From Brienomyrus brachyistius (lineage: Eukaryota > Chordata > Actinopteri > Osteoglossiformes > Mormyridae): a stretch of 64,000 nucleotides of DNA. Below, in pieces: positions 54,043 to 64,000 of this stretch. A model generated the notes under the pieces. The model ran no database searches. It saw nothing but the letters and a program-made list of their open reading frames with translations, and was not told the origin of the DNA. Position 1 is the stretch's first letter, and the number at the start of each line of letters is the position of its first letter. The stretch is taken from contig NC_064549.1 in NCBI RefSeq assembly GCF_023856365.1, positions 10,371,608 to 10,435,607 on the forward strand, read 5' to 3'. Both the position numbers and the translations under genes were made by a program.

Positions 54043-57000
54043 CGTATCCTTTTCCCAGAATCCTCCTCACCCTCGTAGGCTTTAGCGGCGTTGACCAAGC
54101 TAGCCCACTCCAGGCCACAGGCTGTGTCAGGGAGGGGCATGAGTCCGGGGTCCAGACGGCGGAGCGGGGGCACTTTGTCACGCACCTCCGTCAATGACAG
54201 CTCAGAGGCAGACAGCGGTACTGCAAACGAACGATACATTTCGTAAGATTGCCCAGGTATGAGGCCAAGAACGAAAACACTCCATCGCACGGCGCGGCAA
54301 AGTGCCAATACTGCGCTGGAGGGAGTCAATGGTAAAACAGGCGGCATGCGGGTTGGACGCCGGGCCTGTAAACGGAAGGTTCATATCCCAGGGTCAGCAA
54401 AGTAGGCTTCCTGAGCAAGAGCCTGCCGACTGGCCGACGCAAAGCGACACTCACCCTTCTTACTGGGCACGTGCGAGCTGTGGGCGTGTCGGCGCGTGGG
54501 CAGCGTGCAGGTGAACAGCAGGTCACTCTGCGTGGTCGGCGTGTCGAACAGCGTCGCGCTGGCGAAGCTGGAGTCCCGCCGGCCACTGCAGAGGCTCTCG
54601 TCCGAGAAGGTGCGCTGGAGGCTCCGCCGAGGAGACTGCGGACGTTTGGGGTGACAGACTGAGCAACAGCAGACAGGTCTAAGGAAATACTGCTTATTAC
54701 ATCTGACACAAGCTAGTTGTCATATGTTATTTCTCTTCGCATTCTGACAGATGTGTCACATAGGGCGCCCCCTGGTGGCCGCTGGGCCCAAAGCAGCTGC
54801 TTGGTTTGTTAGACATGTGTACGTGCCGACATGCACTGGTGTGACTGCGCATGCCCGCATTCCCGCGGCCCTCACCGCATCTCTGTGAGGCGCCTCGCTG
54901 GGCTGGTCCATGATGATGAGCTTCTTCAGGTCGTCCTCGATAGTGCTCTTGTGGGAACGCCTGGGAGAGCGGAGGTCCCTCAGGGAGGCGCGGAGGCGCG
55001 GCTGGCCGAATACGTTCTTCGAATTCACGTCCACCTGCCTGAACGCACGAGTGCGGACAACGCTATCAAAACGTGATCAACTACCGCCATAAAGTGCAAA
55101 GACAGAGATTAGGAGTAAAAAAATAAAGAAAGTATACAAAGACCCTCCAATGTAAGACAAAGTACAGATCTATTCAAAAGACGAAGAGGCGATAGAGACG
55201 ATTTATCAGGTAGAGACGATCCCAGAGACCATCATACAGAAAGAATCCAGAATCTCTGTGAGAGAAAGACTATCCCATACAGACAATCCCACAGAGAACG
55301 CGTAGGGCAAAAAGAATCTGGAATACTGCAGAGACCATCCTGAATCCCAGAGAGACCATCCTGAATCCCACAGAGACACTCCCAAATTCAGCACAGACCA
55401 TCCTGAATCCCACAGAGACACTCCCAAATTCAGCACAGACCATCCTGAATCCCACAGAGACACTCCCAAATTCAGCACAGACCATCCTGAATCCCACAGA
55501 GACACTCCCAAATTCAGCACAGACCATCCTGAATCCCACAGAGACACTCCCAAATTCAGCACAGACCATCCTGAATCCCGCAGAGACACTCCCAAATTCA
55601 GCACAGACCATCCTGAATCCCGCAGTTACAGTTCCACAGAGAGCATCCCGTAAATAAGCTGGCATACTTCTTGCTGTTGCTGCTGTCGGAGCTGCTGCCG
55701 GTGCAGGTGCTGGCCGTGGCGGAGCTCTGGTGGTGCTGCCAGGCGTTGTGTTTGCTCTTGCTGTAAGAGGTCTTGGGCACGGAGCTGGACAACTGCTGCG
55801 ACGTCCCCAAGGTCGGTGTGATGGTGGTGGCCCTCACAGGCCGCGATTTGTCTGCCGGTGGGGTCTTGTACCCCTGTGGGGTGTAGCAGGCCCGGCTGTA
55901 GAAGAAACACAGAATGGGTCAGTCGTGGAACTGCGCCCATTTTCCCCACAGTCAAGTCAGCTGCCAACCAAATAGATATTTACTAAACATACTACTACTA
56001 CTACAAAAAATATACTACACCTACTAAGCCTTCATCACTCAGTGCATCCATCTACGACTGCAGAACCCTTGCTGTGCCCTTCTGCTGTACCTGCCCCCCC
56101 GTGGGTACACCCCCCCCCTCCCCCCCCCCCAGAATATCGACTCTGCGTGAGTAGTGCTGAGACAGGCAAGCCTGTCCCAGTTATAGACACGACCTTTTAA
56201 TTCCCCCCATCCCAGCTGGACCATCTGCGAGCAGCCAGGCGATGGGGGTGGGCGGGAAAGAATGCGCTTTCGGGCCGGAACAAAGGGCCGTCATCGGCCC
56301 CCTTGCTGGGATTTGGCTAACGAGTGCACTGCAAGCAAGGTTAACTGGAGGTCAATCAGTGAGGAGCAGGATGATGGGAAGGCGGAGGAGACATTTGGGG
56401 GAGGAGGTGGGAACTCCTGGGAATATAGGGAGGGACTCGTGGGCTTCTTAGGCGGCTCCCCTCTCGACGCGTTAGTGTCTACTTGGTTTTGGGACGCATC
56501 AGGCATTAGAGGCAGACATGACTGCTGTAGAACACACAGGAATCCACACCTGGGCTTAAAGGAGTCCGCCGAGGCCCCCGGTGGTGGGAATGTGCGAGTG
56601 CGGTAATTCTTGCTCTGGCTGGACGAGGCAGGCAGGGCCGGGGACGACTCCCTCCTCCGACCATCCCCAGAACGGCTGGCGAGCTCCTGGAGGCCGCTGT
56701 AGGTGGCCGAGCCGTGCAGGGGCTTCTGGGAGCTGAGGTGGCTACGGGGCGGCTTCACCGGCTTGGTGCCGGGGCTCGGGGTGTAAAGGGTGGAGGCGTC
56801 GATGCCGCTGTCGCTGGAGCCGCCCTTGGCTAGGGGGTCCAGGTCTGGCTCCGCCGGGTCGCCCAGCCCCCCCGAGCCGCCCATGCCGCCGTCAAACCAG
56901 CGCTCCTCACTGTGGCTGCTAGAGGCGTTGCTGGACAGCGTGTTGCTGCTGGAGTGGCTGGAGTACTGGGCCTCCCCCTGACGTACAGAGAGGTGCAGGA

Positions 57001-60000
57001 AACGAGACACAAATGAAATAAGTCAGAGCGCAAAAAAAAAAAAAGCAACATCAACCAAGACACATAAAAGATCATCTTGTTTAGCGTCAAACCTCAAAGT
57101 CAAACTCAGGACCGCTTTCCGCTCACCTTTGAGTGGCGGTTGGGAGAGTCCTTCCCGGGGGGATCCTGCCGGCTTGAACGCTTCTGCGTCCCTCCCCCAC
57201 CCACAGGGGGCACCCGTGAGGACACCGGCATGTGCCATAGGGGTTCTGGGGAGGCATGTGGCAAGACGTGTTAATGAGACTGAGGGCATATATTAAATAC
57301 GCTGCTAGTAACCTGCAATGCATTACAATATATTCCAAGAGGATGGGGTCCACGTCAAATCATTCCGGAGCATTCCACCATTGAAAGACGGAGGCTTCAT
57401 CTTAACAGGCACAATGGCCCTAGTGCAATTTTTCACTTCCAAGACCACCAGAGGGCAGTCGCCACAGGCAGCTGTAAATCAGACTGGCCACAAGTCTCCA
57501 GGGGAGCCCCCTTGTTTGTTGATGTATGAAGTACTGACTTTGGTTTCTGAAGGGTATCATTTGCGGAGGGTGGCGCTGCAAGGTGGCGGGCAGCAGAGAA
57601 GTGGAGGGGGGCCATACCCGGTTTGATCCGCTCCATGGTGCTGCCCTGACTGGTGAATCCGGACGACGACTCCCCGCTCGATGCCATGTCCAGGTTCATG
57701 TGCGGCTCGTAGCCCAGTAGGGGGCGCTGCGACATGCCGTACCTGTGAGGGAGAGAGGCCCGTTACTACCGGTCGATGCTGAGGTACAGGCCAGCATGTC
57801 CGGTGAGCTGGCCAATCGAAGGAAAGCATGCAAGAACTGCAAATGTCTTAGAGATGCACTCAGTGGCCAGGGAGACACCACCACCACTACTACTAGTCAG
57901 CAGAGATGGAGATTTCAGGTCCAGGCCAAGATTTTGCTTCAAACTAACCAGTTGAGTACTCTGTGACTGTGACTCTTTATACTCAACTGGTTGGTTGAAA
58001 CAAAATCTTGGCCTGGATTTATACTCTATGGATCTGAAATCTCCACCACTACTATTCAGACATACTGACTGCCCCTGCTCCTGGATAGAGACACTACAAA
58101 CACAGAAGGCTCATGAATGGATGTGTGGTCAGGAGACATGAGTCAGCTCAGCATTCTAATTATATCCCCTAATTACACGGACCATCAGTGCAGCGGTGCG
58201 CCAAGCAGCGAGTCCGTGGTCCAACCCAGAGTCAGTTCCCAACTTTTACATCGCGGTTGCCAAGCTAAGGGTTTCATGTAAGGCAGTTGGGAATCGTGGA
58301 CCTCACTGTTCCAGTACACATGCACAAATCTGACCAATGTCAGCATAAGCTACAGCGACCCAATCCAGGCTTCATGTGGTCCAGTGTCAAGTCCTCACTG
58401 GACAGTTATGCTGGTCACAGAGAAGGTCTTCAGGACACAGTGGAAAGGCCTGCAAACTCCAGCCTCCAACATCACTGCTGCTCGAGACCCTCGGCTGGGA
58501 CAAACCCTCTGAGATGCCGCTTTACAGGCACTTCCTGTCTACACAGGAAGTTGACACTCTACAGCTCATTAAAAGACCAGACTATGAACCTGATGAGAGC
58601 TCTAACGTAACACTCAATATATACACCACAATCAGTACTGCCTGCAGTCCATATGCTGCCCTACGTAAGCTTCACCAATTGCGCCCCCTGTCTGTAACTG
58701 GCACTGCCCACAATGCATGTATTTAGCATGATCCAAAACATTGCCATGGCAACCAAATCCTGTGATGGACTCAAGCACAAACAAACCACACCACTGACGC
58801 CATGTTCTGAAGGAGGGGCTTGGGAGAAACAAACTGGGTATTAGCTTACCAATTTATTATCTTGTACTGGTGATATCAAAGGTTACATATTCACTGTCAA
58901 TAAGAACACAGTCTGTACAGACGTAAACCTTCCTTGACACCAAAAAAAGAAAAAAAACAGGTGAACGCTCACTTCACTAGATGAACAGGAAAAGCTGGCA
59001 TAGTAATGATTTCCTCTTACGTCTCATTTGGCTCTGGTCGTGGTCACTACCTGCAGGGTTGGTAAACCGGCTGTCCCCACTCCCCGCCGGCCTGGCAGCC
59101 ATCAATCGCTGCCACGCGCCGAGAAACCCGGAGTTTCCCCGGAAACACCGCACGTACGCCACGGTACTCGGCGCGCTGCCTGTCAGGCCTGCGGGACGGA
59201 GGCCAAGCTGCCCCGGGCGCTCGCAGAGACGCAAAAGTGCGAGGCACCAGCACTGCAGGTATTGCAGTGGAGCAAAGCAGGGGGAGGCTACGCAAATTTA
59301 AGAGATGTCCTATGTGCTACAGCACCTCCCAGCTACAAAAGGCCTTCTGGAGAAGTGGCAAGCGTCAGTCACTGTCTGTGAACATAACTCTGAGCAGCTA
59401 TCTCTTAGTCATAATTGCTACCAGCTAGGGGGTTGCAAGACTTCAGATTTCTTTGAAGTCGACAGCTGCGTCGAAAAAGTCAAGTAGCTATTGACTAATC
59501 GCTGACGTCATTAATCAAACAGAAGAAGGGAATGCAATTTCCACCGGGAACTTCTGCAGCTCCAGGCCACTTTCGTGTGTTGCTGACCTACTGTGCAACA
59601 GGAACCTTTATGCTAAATAAGCACGTATTTTAATACAAACCTACAGCGCCACCCGTAAACAATGGAGGATAAGCAAAGTTGTTTTATTAATTAATTATTT
59701 CTTAGTTATTGGGGGGATTAATCACGATCAAACGAAGACACAGCCTTTTATTTATACAACCCATGAAACGTTTAGAATTTACTATTCAATCTGGTCAGCA
59801 GATTAATCTTTCGATTTCCGCAGAATAAAAGTCGGTGTAACATTATTCTTTAAGAAACCGATCCAACCCCGAAAAATCTCAAAAATTCCAGTAGCCTTAG
59901 TGCGACATACAGTGAACAGTAGTGAGGGTGATGTGATGGCTAGTCATACGTGGGCGCAGTCACGTCGGTTGTGTTGAAATCAGATCTGCGCATTTGACAT

Positions 60001-63000
60001 TCGTAGTTCCGGTCATTCACAAGTTGCCTGTCATCAATTAAACAGGAATACTTTTGGCGTTTGCTGAAAGATCGCAGAAATTCGCAGACAGCACGTAAGC
60101 CAAAAGCAATACCGAAAATGATTTGGATCACATAAAAGCATATAATCTTTAAAGTCTTGGCTGATGTATGCCGCGCATTTGTCTCACCAACCAGCCTCAC
60201 ACTCATGTCTCAGCTGCCTTTATGGCCGTGGAATCTCACGTTTCTCACATGAACTTTTAAACTTTTACATTCAGTGCCGTCAATTTTGCATTTTCAATAA
60301 GCCTGAAACACTGTGTTCCCAATGTATACAGTAGTACCTTTGAACATACAGGGGCATAAAATATATGTTTTGTTATATTATATAAAAATGGCTTGATAGA
60401 AAATGCCATGTGCAGTACTGTATGTAGTACCGAGTGCAATGTATGCGAGACTAGTGTTGATTTTTCTTGCGTTTGAACACAGTAAAATTTATGCAAACTA
60501 GATGTCTTCAGACTTGTATTGTTCCTAAAGTTTGGTTAATTACTACTTTATCTGTGCTCCATTGTTATTTTGTATTGGAGACTTGCGTACTTTTTAATAA
60601 CAGCTACGGCTAGTCGGGGTATGCAGTGATATTTTATGATTGATTCCTTTATTATATTTATTTTGGCAGCGGACTGAACAAGCAGATTTGTGTGCATCCT
60701 GTTGGCTGCGGATTCCTTTCTGCAACATAGTAGCACTGCCTTTGTTTGAGCAACATGACCATTATATATAGCAGTTCTCATCATTACTCGAGCAGCGCCG
60801 CTACAACACTAAATGTAGGGAGTTTGCCCTGTTAACTGAAATGTATAAATATCTTACTTGGTGATCAGTAGTTGAAAAGGGGAAAAAAAATACTGGTTGA
60901 TACTTAAAATGTTAAGCCCCTAGAGCAACTGGCGAGGTGAGAGCAACCAGTGGTGAAATCACTATCAACCCAAGGATTTGAACCAGCAACATTCCGATCT
61001 CGTTTCTGCAGAGAATTTATACTGGAGAACAGTACAGTTGCCGGAATAAATCCCTCCCCCAAAAAGAATCAGGGCAGCCATCCAAATGGCTGAGTCCAAC
61101 AGCAAACTAGCCAATGCGTGCGTTTGCCTCTATGTAAGCATTTAACCGCACATGCGACACCTACAGACAGGTTACTAAGGGAAAGGAAATTCTGCAGCCC
61201 GGAAAAAAAACAAAAACTGCAGCCACACCAAGTTCAGGCCAATGAAGGTCAAAATAACAACCTTGGAGGGAGAAGGTGACAGATCCGAGCATGAAGCCCT
61301 GGGGAGGGACTGCAAACTGATGGGCGTAGAGTAAGTAGAGAGAATCAAGCAGGCAGAGAGACAGCCAAGTTCAGGCATGCGCAAACATATGGAGGCGCAG
61401 ACACACACACACACAGAAAATCGTAGGAGGAGGGAACAGTCTGTGCTTATCCCCGTAAACATCATCAGCCAGATTTCTGCCGTTGCTTTAGAAATGCATT
61501 AGTCTCACTTAACATAACAGCCCATATAAGAGACATTAGATGAGAGATGCGATTGAAACTGAGACAGGAAAGCTGGGACCTGTGGGCCTTTGCGAGTGAG
61601 CCCATCCTGAGCCAGTCGCTCGTTTCGACTGCAAGCAAAAAGATGCGACGGAAAATTCCAGGCACAAAACAACCCTCTGAAACAAGACCGACAACTTGTA
61701 GAACGAGATTTTCCTCTTAATGCTAAGAATGGCCTCAAAATTGTGACTTAGATAAAACCAAAGATAAAACCAAGCACGAAGGGGGGGCGGCATGGTGGTG
61801 CAGTTGTTAGCACTGTTGCCTCACACCTCTGGGACCCGGGTTCGAGTCTCCGCCTGGGTCACATGTGTGTAGAGTTTGCATGTTCTCCCCATATCGTCGT
61901 GGGGTTTCCTCCGGGTACTCCGGTTTCCCCCCACAGTCCAAAGACATGCTGAGGCTAATTGGAGTTGCTAAATTGCCCGTAGAAGTGCATGTGTGAGTGA
62001 ATGGTGTGTGAGTGTGACCTGCGATGGGCTGGCCCCCCCATCCTGGGTTGTTCCCTGCCTCGTGCCCATTGATTCCGGGATAGGCTCCGGACCCCCCGCG
62101 ACCCAGCAGGATAAGCGGTTTGAAAAATGGATGGATGGAAAACCAAGCAGGTTACTAACTAATGGTTGCCAGATCATGCAAGAGATTGTCTTTGTAGCTG
62201 CTTTCAACACCTCTAAGTGTTCATTAGTATCTCTGGAAGAGGAATTTCTCTGGTTGTTATTCTAGGTGCGGTTCATTTGAGGGGTGCGACAAATGAGGTA
62301 TAGTTGCACAAATATTAGTCCGTCAATCAGCAAGAAAATTCAATGCTACATTCTATTCAAGAGCACAAATCATGACATGTTTTCATGGTGCTGAGCCAAG
62401 GTTGTTTGCTTTGGCCGGGCATGAGCTACACAAGGACTGGCAGAGCAAGTCGTCACTCAAAGAACTGACCTGTCGGGGGAAGGTTTGTAGCGCACAAAAG
62501 GCCCACCTAGACCTGGCCCCCCGAGCCCAGCTGTGGCCAGCGTTGAACTCGGAGCAGAGAAGCTGGCCGAGGGGTTGCGGTACGGAAGCACTCTGTCGCC
62601 CCCTGTCGGAGGGATGTTGTAATGATTTTCAGGGAAGCTCACTGGCCTGGAGGGGAGGCAGAATGTGGAGGGAGAGTGATCAGATAAGGCATCCATAAGT
62701 ACACTTCAGAGCTTATCCGGAGGCACATTTAGCGCCAGCAAAATTATGCTCCCCTCTTTCAAACTTGCAAGTGCTATTTCTGTCACTACTATGTATTCAT
62801 TAATACTAATGTACAGCAAAGACAAAGTATTTTTAAACCCACAGTGTTCCACATGCATATTTATCTGCTAATTATACATACAACCCAGTTTGTGTCAACT
62901 TACCGCTAAACTCAATATGCTGACAAATGTTTACCGCGATCGTATCGGAGCAGGAAACGCAAAGGCGTTCATTCCGCTAAACGGGCTCCGCGGAAGCAGA

Positions 63001-63369
63001 AACCTTTTCCAGAGGTTCAGACGGCAGAGGATCGAGAGCGCAGAGTGCGGAAGCACAGGCACCGCGGGGGACAGGAACGGCAGCATGGCCTGACGCCGCA
63101 GCCAAAGACGGGGGCCGACGCTGCAGATGGAGCTCGCGGAGCGGCCGTCACCCCGGGAAACGTCAAGTCTGCAGGGGCTGCGCCAGTGTCGCGGGGCAGC
63201 GGTTCCTCGACGGTTTTAGTTTTACGGCTAACAAATGCTGGCAGTTAGCTCGGCTCTTTATAGTATAACGAGCAGGCGTGGTACAAATGGAACAATCCTC
63301 CATTTAGCCGTTAGGTGAAATGGTGTCTCAAAGTGTGTGTGTATATGAGAGAGAAAGAGAGAGAGCGAG

Positions 63370-63408
<39 letters not shown>

Positions 63409-63821
63409 CATGCATGTGCTCTGTGCTGCACTGGAATCCCATCCAAGATGTCCCCTGCTCTGTGCCCTGCACTTCCTGGGCTCTGCACTTCCTGGATTCT
63501 GCACTTCCTGTGCCCCGCACTTCCTGTATAAGCAGCTATGGACAGACACAGCACACTTTCTCTTCTTGCCAGTCTCACCTCTTGGTGGGAAGGTGCTGGA
63601 CCTCCCTGTATGGGATGGGCACCGCGACCTTATGGGTACGAGGCAGGGACTGTGGAGGCCCCACTGGGGTCCAGCGTTGAGGAGTGGCGGCACTGTGGGT
63701 GGCGGGGGGGCTGTCCCAGCGCCAGGCGGGAGTGCGGTGGGAGGGGCGGTACACTGCCGCCACTGGCTCCGGCTCGGCTTTCTGCTCCACCGTCTTCATT
63801 TCGTACTCTTCAGTGCAGCCC
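52737..63821 (-). CDS. sipa1l3: Signal-induced proliferation-associated 1-like protein 3, C-terminal part
   Basis: Twelve coding exons: 63579-63821, 62470-62646, 57618-57742, 57127-57245, 56550-56977, 55668-55895, 54876-55038, 54455-54635, 54071-54220, 53350-53476, 52981-53062 and 52737-52883. They join in phase to 722 residues plus a stop. The Rap-GAP and PDZ domains lie upstream, beyond the right edge. SIPA1L proteins inactivate Rap GTPases at junctions and the cytoskeleton. Seen: [18 protein letters not shown], a Ser-rich stretch ([20 protein letters not shown]), [50 protein letters not shown], and a C-terminal coiled coil ([11 protein letters not shown] ... [27 protein letters not shown]). 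These match the SIPA1L family. Choice of L3 rests on the [15 protein letters not shown] region and on 19q13 neighbours. The final residues ([12 protein letters not shown]) differ from what I recall of mammals. Confidence 0.88.
54008..54040. repeat. (GA)n microsatellite
   Basis: About 33 bases of GA just downstream (in gene direction) of a sipa1l3 exon. Confidence 0.95.
55330..55628. repeat. 42-bp minisatellite in a sipa1l3 intron
   Basis: About seven nearly identical units beginning CACAGAGACACTCCCAAATT and ending CATCCTGAATCC. Length 42 is a multiple of three and the units lack stops in two minus-strand frames, which gives a repetitive but non-genic open frame ([14 protein letters not shown]). 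Confidence 0.95.
57907..58047. mobile_element. Foldback / MITE-like inverted repeat
   Basis: GGAGATTTCAGGTCCAGGCC at the left and its complement (GGCCTGGATTTAT...TCTGAAATCTCC) at the right enclose a longer palindrome: CCAGTTGAGTA pairs with TACTCAACTGG around a short centre. CCACTACTA-like sequence on both sides may be a target duplication. It lies in a sipa1l3 intron. Confidence 0.75.
59040..59240. promoter_or_regulatory. CpG-rich patch inside a sipa1l3 intron
   Basis: About 200 bases with frequent CG (CCACGCGCCGAGAAACCCGG, CACGTACGCCACGG, CGGCGCGCTG) in otherwise AT-rich intron. It could be an internal promoter. No start codon in frame with downstream exons was identified. Confidence 0.35.
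61787..62130 (+). mobile_element. Best-preserved copy of the interspersed fish repeat
   Basis: Runs from GGGCGGCATGGTGGTGCAGT through GACCCGGGTTCGAGTCTCCG, TTTGCATGTTCTCCCC, CCACAGTCCAAAGACATGCT, CCTGCGATGGGCTGGC and GATTCCGGGATAGGCTCCGG to GGATAAGCGGTTTG, then (ATGG)n. This arrangement recurs throughout teleost genomes. The CGGGTTCGAGTC part resembles a tRNA B box, suggesting a SINE-like origin, but I do not assign a name. Confidence 0.8.
62930..63230. promoter_or_regulatory. CpG-island-like patch inside a sipa1l3 intron
   Basis: About 300 bases rich in CG (CCGCGATCGTATCGG, GCTCCGCGGAAGC, AGCTCGCGGAGCGGCCGTCA, CGTCAAGTC) between two coding exons. It may be an alternative promoter for a short sipa1l3 transcript. 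Confidence 0.4.
63346..63405. repeat. (GA)n microsatellite
   Basis: Interrupted GA repeats, followed at about 63455-63530 by four loose copies of a 19-20 base unit containing GCACTTCCTG. Confidence 0.95.
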
Positions 63822-64000
63822 CTATAAGATGCACGGGGGCAGGGTCACGCGAACGCATGGCAGTGCACACACCCACACGCGTACCAGCTGCACTAATCAC
63901 CGAGTGCAGGAAGAGCAACACCCCCCCCCACGAGCAGCATGCTGGGACATGCCAGCATCCTCCTCCCCAACCAGAACTTCCCCTCATTACTTCGGCGATG
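63822..64000. other. Intron of sipa1l3 at the window edge
   Basis: No further exon was recognised up to the end of the window. Confidence 0.5.

Noticed and set aside
55206..55665. Two repetitive minus-strand frames ([14 protein letters not shown] type)
   Set aside because: They come from the 42-bp intronic minisatellite and do not fit the sipa1l3 splice phases.
58977..59301. Open frames on both strands over the CpG-rich patch
   Set aside because: No homologue and no phase-compatible link to sipa1l3 exons. GC-rich sequence simply has few stops.

Overview
This is vertebrate nuclear DNA: multi-exon genes with GT-AG introns, (CA)n/(TA)n/(GA)n microsatellites and many degenerate transposable elements. 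The gene families and repeats point to a teleost fish, and retention of a six5-six9 pair fits this. Seven protein-coding genes could be resolved to exon level, each with reading frames that stay in phase across the junctions unless stated. No prokaryotic features, tRNA, rRNA or CRISPR were seen.

Layout. 0-7 kb: sdhaf1 (-) and tbcb (-, six coding exons). 6.6-8.7 kb: a block repeated at about 20.5-22.8 kb. 9-17.2 kb: a minus-strand HECT-type ubiquitin ligase gene of a fish family related to G2E3. It has a UBX-like domain, a proline-rich exon made of a 39-bp minisatellite, a LINE remnant in one intron, and a tandemly duplicated three-exon cassette at its 5' end. 18.6-20.3 kb: broken copies of six5. 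24.2-28.4 kb: intact six5 (+). 33.3-35.0 kb: six9 (+). 36.4-41.7 kb: qpctl (-, seven exons). 44.6-48.1 kb: bhmg1/meiosin (+, eleven exons). 52.7-63.8 kb: the last twelve coding exons of sipa1l3 (-), whose 5' part lies beyond the right edge.

The gene set corresponds to two parts of human chromosome 19q13: sdhaf1, tbcb and sipa1l3 on one side, six5, qpctl and bhmg1 on the other. In this fish they are interleaved within 64 kb. The genes do not form a functional operon-like system. They include mitochondrial complex II assembly, tubulin folding, ubiquitination, SIX transcription factors, Golgi pyroglutamate formation, meiotic initiation and Rap-GAP signalling.

The most notable points are the six5-derived pseudogene that keeps a long SIX-domain frame, the duplicated block whose two halves differ strongly in divergence, the coding minisatellite and exon-cassette duplication in the HECT gene, and a fish MEIOSIN homologue.
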